Source: Lachnospiraceae bacterium (lineage in GTDB: Bacteria > Bacillota_A > Clostridia > Lachnospirales > Lachnospiraceae). From it: 11,695 bases of DNA. Of this stretch, positions 1 to 5,592 are shown piece after piece. The first letter of the stretch is position 1, and every line of letters begins with the position of its first letter. Where the stretch lies: the NCBI GenBank assembly GCA_017542725.1, contig JAFXWR010000062.1, forward strand, positions 1 through 11,695, read 5' to 3'. Under the pieces are notes generated by a model, which worked only from the letters and a program-made list of their open reading frames with translations, was not told the DNA's origin and ran no database searches. The position numbers and the translations under genes are program-made.

Positions 1-587
1 AGAGCCTGAGGATGAGATACTATGATTTTAACTTGAGAAAAATCTACACCAGGATTAACCATAAGGTTATGTTCTATTTCTAAGTCAAAAATTCTATTTA
101 CAAAAAGTGATCCAGAGAAAATCAAATCCATTACCTCTCCAACATCTCCGGCAAATGAATTTTCTATAGGTAGTACAGCTCTATCGTTTATACCATCTTC
201 AACAGACTTGAATGTTTTTGAAAAATTGTTATTTGAAATGAGTTCGCAATTAGGATACATTCTTTTTGCTGCTATATATCCATAGGCGCCCTCTATGCCA
301 CTATAAGCAATTTTAAGACCGGTGAGAAGGCTTCTTTGATAGTCTTTTGATATATTTAGGAAACTTTTTATATATGAAATATAATAAGGCTTCAATTCCT
401 CATTTTTTATAAGTTTCAAATTGTTATTTATTACAGCTTCTTCTCTACTTGAATCAAGTATAGGAAGAGAGTTTGCCTTTTTGAATTCGGCAATCTCTTT
501 ACAAAGAGACATGCGGTCTTCAAAGAGTTTGGCCATCTCCTTGTCAATTGAATTAATTTTTTCTCTGGCTTCATTTAAATTTTCCAT
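1..587 (-). CDS. pheA: P-protein: chorismate mutase/prephenate dehydratase, C-terminus cut by window edge
   Basis: Bifunctional enzyme of phenylalanine synthesis: chorismate to prephenate, then prephenate to phenylpyruvate, in the cytoplasm. About 195 codons are visible; the rest lies beyond base 1. Residues 1-87 are an AroQ-type chorismate mutase. The residues matching the E. coli active site are all present with the right spacing: R8, R25, K36, D45, R48, E49, S80, Q84. The dehydratase domain starts near residue 92 (IAYSGIEGAYGYIA) and continues with LPIENSFAGDVGEV and SHPQA. The catalytic Thr region and any ACT domain fall outside the window. The ATG at 587 is preceded by AAAGGAG at the usual distance. 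It lies 33 nt downstream of the aminotransferase that would convert phenylpyruvate to phenylalanine, so the two are probably cotranscribed. A palindromic repeat fills the gap. Confidence 0.95.
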   Translation of the reverse strand, partial: MENLNEAREKINSIDKEMAKLFEDRMSLCKEIAEFKKANSLPILDSSREEAVINNNLKLIKNEELKPYYISYIKSFLNISKDYQRSLLTGLKIAYSGIEGAYGYIAAKRMYPNCELISNNNFSKTFKSVEDGINDRAVLPIENSFAGDVGEVMDLIFSGSLFVNRIFDLEIEHNLMVNPGVDFSQVKIIVSHPQA

Positions 588-599
588 ATTTTCTCCTTT

Positions 600-625
600 G
601 GGCTCTGCAAGCATTCGCCCCTACG
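600..625. repeat. GC-rich palindromic repeat, copy A
   Basis: A GC-rich block in AT-rich surroundings, between the aminotransferase and pheA. On the plus strand it begins GGGCTC and continues to TCGCCCCTACG, the same framework as the copies at 3693 and 5499, with a 2-nt insertion. It can fold as GGGC/GCCC with an inner TGC/GCA stem. The aminotransferase TAG stop (621-623) lies inside it and the pheA ribosome-binding site abuts it. Homology to the other copies is by eye. Confidence 0.6.
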
Positions 626-1808
626 TGCAATTTGCAAATAGTTCGCGGAATTTTGGAAGTGATGCGAGTACCATTTTTTCTGTAACGCAGGTTGCTATTC
701 GCACATAACCCTTTATTCCGAAACTTTCGCTTGGCACTATTAGTATATTATATTCAAGTGCTTTTTTTGAAAATTCATTGTCGTTATCTATAGGAGCCTT
801 CACGAATAAGTAAAATGCTCCATCTGGTTTTACAACTTTGTATCCAATGTTAGTTAGTTCTTTATAAAGTATTTCAGCATTTCTTTTATATACACTTGTA
901 TCTGATGTGAGGTTGAGGCAATGTGGAATCACAAACTGAAATAAACTTGTAGCACAAACATATCCAAGAGACCTTCCCGCACCACAGATTGTAGAAAATA
1001 CTTGAGAAGCATTTTCACATTTTGGATTCACAAGTATGTAGCCAACCCTTTCTCCGGGAATTGAAAGAGCTTTTGAAAATGAATAAGTGATAATAGAGTT
1101 GTCATAAAAATTAGTTATAAAATCATATTTATCATAAGTATAAAGTAGTTCTCTATATGGATCATCTGATATAAGATATATTGGATGATTAAATTCTTTT
1201 TGTTTTTTTTCAAGAATCTTACAGATGCCTTCAAGTACATTCTTGTTATAGTATACACCAGTTGGATTATTTGGTGAATTGATAATTACTGCGGAAGTAT
1301 TTTTTGTGATTTTATTTTCAAAGTCATCCATATCAGGATAGAATGTATCAAGGTTTGGAGCGACAGATATGACTTTTGCATTTGAATTTTTTATAAATAC
1401 AGAATACTCTGGAAAAAATGGAGCAAAAACTATTACTTCGTCACTCATATCTGATGAGGAAAGAGCTCTAAGAGTTATAGAGAGAGCAGCTGCAGCACCA
1501 ACTGTCATATAAATAAGGTCGCCAGTTGTTTTGGCACCATAAGTTTTATTAAGGTAAGTAGAGATGGTATCACGAGTTTTTTTATCGCCAGCTGCAGAGG
1601 TGTAGCCATGTAAGTCAGGAGCATTTGCATTTACTGCATCTTTAATAGCTGCGTTAAATTCATTTGGGCATGGTACACTAGGATTTCCTATAGAGAAATC
1701 AAATACATTGTCACTACCATATTTTTCTTTTAGTATTTTTCCCTCTTCAAAGAGTTCACGGATTGCAGAACGCTTTTCACCAAGGGAAAGCATATCTTTA
1801 TTTATCAT
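621..1808 (-). CDS. PLP-dependent class I/II aminotransferase (aspartate/aromatic type)
   Basis: A fold-type I aminotransferase of 395 aa, the usual length. Visible landmarks are NSPNNPTG at 177-184 (N181 contacts PLP), SDDPYRE at 214-220 (D215 pairs with the pyridine nitrogen), the Schiff-base lysine K246 in SFSKALSIPGERVG, the phosphate-binding R254, and R370 in GYVRIA, which should hold the substrate carboxylate. The position just upstream of pheA suggests it transaminates phenylpyruvate, but aspartate or broad specificity cannot be excluded from sequence. ATG 1808 is the most upstream sensible start and no Shine-Dalgarno is seen there or at the next Met (codon 6). A TATAAT box sits 8 nt before this ATG (1817-1822), so a leaderless message is possible; a better-spaced promoter lies at 1872-1899. 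The stop codon is supplied by repeat copy A. Confidence 0.93.
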   Translation of the reverse strand: MINKDMLSLGEKRSAIRELFEEGKILKEKYGSDNVFDFSIGNPSVPCPNEFNAAIKDAVNANAPDLHGYTSAAGDKKTRDTISTYLNKTYGAKTTGDLIYMTVGAAAALSITLRALSSSDMSDEVIVFAPFFPEYSVFIKNSNAKVISVAPNLDTFYPDMDDFENKITKNTSAVIINSPNNPTGVYYNKNVLEGICKILEKKQKEFNHPIYLISDDPYRELLYTYDKYDFITNFYDNSIITYSFSKALSIPGERVGYILVNPKCENASQVFSTICGAGRSLGYVCATSLFQFVIPHCLNLTSDTSVYKRNAEILYKELTNIGYKVVKPDGAFYLFVKAPIDNDNEFSKKALEYNILIVPSESFGIKGYVRIATCVTEKMVLASLPKFRELFANCT

Positions 1809-1831
1809 AGTATATAATTATAATTGATTTT

Positions 1832-1860
1832 TTGCTTAATTTCTACTAAAATAGTATTAT
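1832..1860 (+). promoter_or_regulatory. Candidate sigma-A promoter for the degV unit
   Basis: TTGCTT (1832-1837) and TATTAT (1855-1860) are separated by 17 nt. Transcription would start near 1867, about 50 nt before the degV ATG. It points towards the minus-strand promoter candidate at 1872-1899. Judged by motif only. Confidence 0.45.
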
Positions 1861-1871
1861 TGGGTATATGT

Positions 1872-1899
1872 ATTATAAGTAAAATATAGAAAAATGCAA
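1872..1899 (-). promoter_or_regulatory. Candidate sigma-A promoter for the aminotransferase-pheA unit
   Basis: On the minus strand, TTGCAT (1899-1894) and a perfect TATAAT (1877-1872) are 16 nt apart. The predicted start near 1865 gives a leader of roughly 57 nt before ATG 1808, without a recognisable Shine-Dalgarno. A second TATAAT at 1822-1817, 8 nt before the ATG but with no clear -35, is the alternative. Confidence 0.45.
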
Positions 1900-1919
1900 A
1901 AAATAGTAGTGAGGGATTG

Positions 1920-2807
1920 ATGAGTAAGTATATTTTAAGTTGTTGTTCAACTGCAGATTTATCTGAAGAGCATTTTAAGAGAATAGATGTTCCATTTGTT
2001 TCGTTTACATTCGAGATGGACGGCAAGCAATATGTTGATGATTTGGGAAAATCAATTCCTTTTGATGAGTTCTATAAAAAAGTAGGTGCAGGTGCAAATG
2101 TTAAAACCTCTCAAGTAAATGAAAAACAGTTTGAAGAGTTTTTTGAAAAATATTTGAAAGAAGGTTTTGATATACTCCACGTATGTCTTTCATCTGGAAT
2201 ATCTGGTGTAATTAATTCTGCAAATATGGCAAAAGAGATGCTTGGCAGCAAATACCCAGATAGAAAAATACTTATAATAGATTCTCTTGCTGCTTCATCA
2301 GGTTACGGACTTCTAATTGACCTTATGGCAGAAAAGAAAAAAGATGGAATGCAAATAGATGAACTCTATGAGTGGACAGAAAAAAATAAACTAAATATTC
2401 ACCATTGGTTTTTTACAACAGACTTGACTTGTCTTATAAGGGGCGGTCGAGTTTCAAAGACTGCAGGATTTGTAGGAAAGATGCTCTCGATTTGTCCTCT
2501 TTTAAATGTTGATTATAAAGGCACTTTACAAGCACGAGAAAAAATTCGCGGTAAAAAGAATGTAATTGATAGAATGGTAGAAAAAATGAAAGAGCATGTA
2601 GAGGGTGGACTTGATTATAAAGGTAAATGTTTTATAAGTTGCTCTGCTTGCTTTGATGATGCGAAAGAAGTGGCAGAAAAAATTGAAGCTACATTTAAAA
2701 AACTTGATGGAAAAGTACAAATATATAATATAGGGACAGTTATAGGTTGCCACACAGGTCCTGGAACAGTTGCATTATTTTTTGTAGGCGATGAAAGAGT
2801 AGATTAA
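1920..2807 (+). CDS. DegV family protein (FakB-like fatty-acid-binding protein)
   Basis: DegV/FakB proteins bind a fatty acid and, in Firmicutes with the FakA kinase, present it for phosphorylation and entry into phospholipid synthesis. The 295-aa product has the family's length and motifs: KTSQVN at 62-67, SSGISGVINSA at 91-101, LIRGGRVSKTAGFVG at 172-186 and GCHTGPGTVA at 276-285 with the conserved His278. The reading frame opens at TTG 1917, but ATG 1920 is preferred: the GAGGG at 1911-1915 would be only 1 nt from the TTG and 4 nt from the ATG. No fakA is visible, so a fatty-acid role rests on family knowledge. It heads a run of four closely spaced genes, with 6 nt to the next. Confidence 0.93.
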   Translation: MSKYILSCCSTADLSEEHFKRIDVPFVSFTFEMDGKQYVDDLGKSIPFDEFYKKVGAGANVKTSQVNEKQFEEFFEKYLKEGFDILHVCLSSGISGVINSANMAKEMLGSKYPDRKILIIDSLAASSGYGLLIDLMAEKKKDGMQIDELYEWTEKNKLNIHHWFFTTDLTCLIRGGRVSKTAGFVGKMLSICPLLNVDYKGTLQAREKIRGKKNVIDRMVEKMKEHVEGGLDYKGKCFISCSACFDDAKEVAEKIEATFKKLDGKVQIYNIGTVIGCHTGPGTVALFFVGDERVD

Positions 2808-2813
2808 AAATCA

Positions 2814-3512
2814 ATGGATAATTTAAATATAAAAATAAATACTCATTCAAGTATAAAAATAACTGAAAGTGGAAAGATATTTTACTTTGACCCATTTGAA
2901 TTAAGAGGTAAGTTTAATGACGCTGACTACATTTTTGTGACACATGATCACTATGACCATCTCGACCCAAAAAGCATTCAAAATGCGATGAATGATAAAA
3001 CGAAATTTATCTGCCCAGTGACTATAGCTAAGACACTTGCCTCAGATGGTGGCATAAGAGATTTGGCACGAATTATTCAGCTTAATCCAGGCGACAAAGT
3101 TGAGCTTGAACAAAATATAAAAGTTGAAGCAATCCCAGCTTATAATATAAATAAACAGTTTCACCAAAAAACATATAACTGGCTTGGGTTTGTGCTTGAT
3201 GTAAATGGAAAAAGATTTTACGTGGCAGGAGATACTGATGCTACAGAAGAAGCAAAAAATGTTAAATGTGATGTAGCACTTGTACCAATAGGTGGCACAT
3301 ACACCATGAATTTTGAAGAGGCAGCAAAGCTTGCAAATGAGATGAAACCAAAACTTGTTATACCAATTCATTACGGAAATATTGTTGGAGAATATGAACT
3401 CGGAAAAAAATTTATAGAGTTAATTGATAAGGATATAGAAGTAAAAGAAATAATTGAAAAAGAAATAAAAATAAACAACAGGAAAGGAGAAGACAATGAA
3501 GTTATCTTTTAA
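2814..3512 (+). CDS. MBL-fold metal-dependent hydrolase (UlaG-like, COG2220 type)
   Basis: A 232-aa cytoplasmic metallo-beta-lactamase-fold protein. The metal-binding motif H44-D45-H46-Y47-D48-H49 is intact (THDHYDHLD), followed by GDTDAT with D140 as a likely bridging ligand and H186 in VIPIHYG. The short form, the early FYFDPFE strand and the HY near the end match the UlaG-like/COG2220 group of small MBL hydrolases rather than glyoxalase II or ribonuclease J. Substrate is unknown. It begins 6 nt after degV and its last 17 nt overlap the next gene, so translational coupling is likely. The region before its ATG has no strong Shine-Dalgarno, which fits coupling to degV. Confidence 0.9.
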   Translation: MDNLNIKINTHSSIKITESGKIFYFDPFELRGKFNDADYIFVTHDHYDHLDPKSIQNAMNDKTKFICPVTIAKTLASDGGIRDLARIIQLNPGDKVELEQNIKVEAIPAYNINKQFHQKTYNWLGFVLDVNGKRFYVAGDTDATEEAKNVKCDVALVPIGGTYTMNFEEAAKLANEMKPKLVIPIHYGNIVGEYELGKKFIELIDKDIEVKEIIEKEIKINNRKGEDNEVIF

Positions 3513-3693
3513 TGAAAACAAAGAAATAGTTGAAAAAATCAGAGCAGGACTTGCAAAGAAAAATGGACACTGCCCATGTAGACTCGATATGACAGAGGAT
3601 ACTATGTGCATGTGTAAAGAGTTTAGGGAGCAGGTTGCAGACCCAAATTTTGAAGGATATTGCCACTGCAAGTTATATTTTAAAGAAAAGTAG
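3496..3693 (+). CDS. Ferredoxin:thioredoxin reductase catalytic-subunit-like Fe-S protein
   Basis: A 65-aa protein with three CxC pairs: C26-P-C28, C38-M-C40 and C56-H-C58, in HCPCRL, CMCKEFR and GYCHCKLY. This is the signature of FTR beta, where a 4Fe-4S cluster next to a redox disulfide reduces thioredoxin with ferredoxin electrons. By analogy C26, C38, C40 and C56 would hold the cluster and C28-C58 would be the active disulfide. The spacing from first to third pair equals that of plant/cyanobacterial FTR, but the middle pair is about seven residues closer to the first. No FTR alpha subunit is seen. A strong AGGAAAGGAG precedes ATG 3496. The gene overlaps the MBL gene by 17 nt and thioredoxin follows, which supports a thioredoxin-reducing role. 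The TAG stop begins repeat copy B. Confidence 0.85.
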   Translation: MKLSFNENKEIVEKIRAGLAKKNGHCPCRLDMTEDTMCMCKEFREQVADPNFEGYCHCKLYFKEK

Positions 3694-3743
3694 GGCTCAC
3701 GAAGCTCGCCCGTACATCGTAGCCGCGAGCTATGCGAGAGGCA
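3693..3743. repeat. GC-rich palindromic repeat, copy B (inverted doublet)
   Basis: The first unit, 3693-3719, starts GGGCTCACGAAGCTCGCCC and ends GTACATCG. It matches copy C (5499-5525) at 20 of 27 positions and all seven differences are transitions. A second unit, about 3717-3743, runs the opposite way and resembles copy A on the minus strand (CGTAG, GCGA, GAG). AGCTCGC (3703-3709) and GCGAGCT (3725-3731) can pair around a 15-nt loop. It fills the gap between the FTR-like gene and trxA and ends just before the trxA Shine-Dalgarno. Confidence 0.6.
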
Positions 3744-3754
3744 AAGGAGAAGAT

Positions 3755-4060
3755 ATGGAAGTTGTAATAAACAAAGAAAATTTTGAAAGTGAAGTTTTGA
3801 AATCAGATAAGCCAGTACTAGTTGACTTTTGGGCAACATGGTGTGGACCATGCGCTATGCTTGCACCAACTATAAAAGAAATTGCTGATGAAAATCCAGA
3901 CATTAAAGTTTGCAAAGCAGATGTAGATGAGAATATGGAGTTAGCGCAGCAGTTTAAAATAACAGTTGTTCCTACACTCTTAGCATTTAAAGATGGTAAG
4001 GTTGTTAATACATTGGTTGGTGCTGAATCAAAAGAACAAATACTTGCAATGCTTAAATAA
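3755..4060 (+). CDS. trxA: Thioredoxin
   Basis: A 101-aa single-domain thioredoxin, a general disulfide reductant of the cytoplasm. It has the classic active site W29-C30-G31-P32-C33 in VDFWATWCGPC, the cis-proline P73 in TVVPT, and the buried D24. The ATG at 3755 is chosen because AAAGGAG lies at 3743-3749 and the product then starts like other thioredoxins. The frame is open further upstream to 3635, but that stretch is repeat DNA and out-of-frame FTR-like coding sequence. No NADPH-thioredoxin reductase (trxB) is next to it. The FTR-like gene immediately upstream is the obvious candidate for supplying electrons, probably from ferredoxin. A terminator follows 18 nt after the stop codon. Confidence 0.97.
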   Translation: MEVVINKENFESEVLKSDKPVLVDFWATWCGPCAMLAPTIKEIADENPDIKVCKADVDENMELAQQFKITVVPTLLAFKDGKVVNTLVGAESKEQILAMLK

Positions 4061-4081
4061 TATTTAATTATGTGTTATAAT
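4053..4081 (+). promoter_or_regulatory. Candidate extended -10 promoter for the MATE gene
   Basis: A perfect TATAAT (4076-4081) has the extended -10 TGT just before it and a weak TTAAAT (4053-4058) 17 nt upstream. The start would be near 4088, inside the terminator hairpin, giving a leader of about 26 nt to ATG 4114. The box overlaps the 3' end of trxA's unit. Motif evidence only. Confidence 0.45.
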
Positions 4082-4111
4082 ATCGTCCGTAGTGTGCGGG
4101 CGATATTTTTT
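4079..4111 (+). terminator. Intrinsic terminator after trxA
   Basis: An 11-bp stem pairs 4079-4089 with 4097-4107, including one G-T pair, around the 7-nt loop TAGTGTG. It is followed by six T residues (4106-4111). It closes the degV-MBL-FTR-trxA unit. Its left arm overlaps the TATAAT of the candidate MATE promoter, and the T-run ends 2 nt before the MATE start codon. Confidence 0.85.
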
Positions 4112-4113
4112 AT

Positions 4114-5508
4114 ATGAAATATGAACAGATAGAAAAAAATAATATAATTCAGAAACTTTTTTGGTTTGCTGTACCACTAATTATAGGAAACATAGTTTTG
4201 CTTTCTTATGATTTGGTTGATGCAATTGTCATATCAAAGTTTGTAGGAGAAGTTGGACTTGGTGCAGTGTCAAATGCGGGACAAATAAGCTCTCTCATAC
4301 TTTTATTCTTTTATGGTCTATGCATGGGCGCGTCGGTAATAATAAGTGAGTACTTTGGTGCTAAGGATATGATAGGTGTGAAACTTGAAGTATCTACAGT
4401 ATTTATAGCGGGATCAATTTTTGCAATTTCTGTAAGTGCACTTATAGCTAGTTTTGCAGATGAGTTATTTAGCATAATGCAAGTTCCACCAGAAATAGTC
4501 CCTGATGCAATTTTATATTTGCGAATTGCATGTATAGGTTTGCCTTTTGTATTTGTGTATAATGTTTTTGGAAACACTCTTAAGGCGATGGGAAATAGTA
4601 AAATCCCAACATTCTTTCTTGCACTGTCGGCTGTAATAAATATTATACTTGATTTAGTATTTGTAATTAATTTTAAATGGGGAGTTGCGGGAGCATCCAT
4701 AGCAACTGTTATTGCTCAAGTAAGCACATGTCTTATAACTTATATCTATGTACAGATAAGTGTAAAAGAACTTAGACTTGGTTTACAAGATATGGTTGTA
4801 AAGAAGAGACTTCTCATTAGAACATTTAGAGATGGTATAATAACAGCAATTCAGCAAGCAGTTCCACCACTTGGAAGAACTCTCATATTGGCAAAGGTAA
4901 ATACATTGGGAGTTGCAGCAGTTGCAGCAAATGGTATAATAAGTCGAATTGATAATTTTGCAATTTTGCCTGCTCAAAATATCGGCATGGGGATTATGAC
5001 CTATGTAGCACAGTGTCGTGGTGCAAAAAGAAATGATTTGATATATGAGATATTTAAAAAAGGCGCAGTACTTGAGATGGGATTTGCAGCGATTATTTTT
5101 TCAATTTTGTTTTTCTTTAAATATGATATAATGGTAGCACTTAGTCCAAAGGGAAGTACTGAGGTTGTAGAACTTGGAAATGGATATCTACATATAATGG
5201 CATTTGGATATTTCCTTGTAGGCTTTGTGAATACTTTACAGTGCTTCTTTAGAGGAATGGGAAATATGAGCCTAACACTTTACAGCTCTCTTATAAATAT
5301 CTTAATTAAAGTTTGGGTTGTATATCAGTTTATTGATGTATTAAAATTTGACTCAGTTGCGTGGGGAACTATCATAGGATGGGTAGTGATGAATACTTAT
5401 GGATATCTAATGTATAGATATTACAAGAAACATAAGTGGAAAGATGTGTATATAAGACCTACAGAAGAGCAACAGAGATATTATCAAAACAGACAAGCGG
5501 GCTCGTAA
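4114..5508 (+). CDS. MATE family multidrug/cation antiporter
   Basis: A 464-aa integral membrane protein with the usual MATE length and about twelve hydrophobic segments in two similar halves. The first segment follows IIQKLFWFAVPLIIGNIV; later landmarks are FYGLCMGASVIISEYFGAKD, GNTLKAMGNSKIPTFFLALS with INIILD, and the second-half equivalents GNGYLHIMAFGY and CFFRGMGNMSLTLYSSLINI. Such proteins export organic cations or other small molecules using a Na+ or H+ gradient; the substrate here is unknown. ATG 4114 gives the natural N-terminus but has no Shine-Dalgarno, because the terminator T-run sits directly in front of it. It appears to be a single-gene unit. The final residues (QAGS) and stop codon are encoded by repeat copy C. 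Confidence 0.95.
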   Translation: MKYEQIEKNNIIQKLFWFAVPLIIGNIVLLSYDLVDAIVISKFVGEVGLGAVSNAGQISSLILLFFYGLCMGASVIISEYFGAKDMIGVKLEVSTVFIAGSIFAISVSALIASFADELFSIMQVPPEIVPDAILYLRIACIGLPFVFVYNVFGNTLKAMGNSKIPTFFLALSAVINIILDLVFVINFKWGVAGASIATVIAQVSTCLITYIYVQISVKELRLGLQDMVVKKRLLIRTFRDGIITAIQQAVPPLGRTLILAKVNTLGVAAVAANGIISRIDNFAILPAQNIGMGIMTYVAQCRGAKRNDLIYEIFKKGAVLEMGFAAIIFSILFFFKYDIMVALSPKGSTEVVELGNGYLHIMAFGYFLVGFVNTLQCFFRGMGNMSLTLYSSLINILIKVWVVYQFIDVLKFDSVAWGTIIGWVVMNTYGYLMYRYYKKHKWKDVYIRPTEEQQRYYQNRQAGS

Positions 5509-5525
5509 AACTCGTCCATACATTG
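5499..5525. repeat. GC-rich palindromic repeat, copy C
   Basis: It begins GGGCTCGTAAAACTCGTCC and ends ATACATTG. It matches the first unit of copy B at 20 of 27 positions with only transition differences. The stem GGGC/GTCC is kept through a G-T pair. It overlaps the last codons and the TAA stop of the MATE gene (5506-5508). Confidence 0.6.
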
Positions 5526-5579
5526 ATAAAGGAAAATATCTATTTAATAATAATACAAATTTTAGACATAAACTGATAG

Positions 5580-5585
5580 TATAAT
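5580..5585 (+). promoter_or_regulatory. Candidate -10 box for the zinc-ribbon/guaA/xpt unit
   Basis: A perfect TATAAT ends 7 nt before ATG 5593, with no convincing -35 at 16-18 nt spacing. If used, transcription would start at or next to the start codon, giving a leaderless message. No Shine-Dalgarno is seen before the ATG. The rest of the 84-nt gap holds repeat copy C and AT-rich DNA. Confidence 0.4.
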
Positions 5586-5592
5586 AATAGTT

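Noticed and set aside
421..708. Plus-strand open frame over pheA
   Set aside because: It is the complement of a clear pheA/aminotransferase coding region, has no protein family features, and crosses two genes.
1917..1919. TTG start for the degV gene
   Set aside because: The GAGGG would be only 1 nt away. ATG 1920 is directly adjacent, in frame and matches the family start.
3635..3754. Upstream extension of the thioredoxin reading frame
   Set aside because: It would overlap the FTR-like gene out of frame and translate the repeat. ATG 3755 has AAAGGAG in front and gives a standard thioredoxin N-terminus.
3420..3851. Minus-strand open frame across the FTR-like and trxA genes
   Set aside because: It covers two recognisable genes on the other strand. 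Its Cys/Phe-rich product is typical of antisense reading of AT-rich genes.
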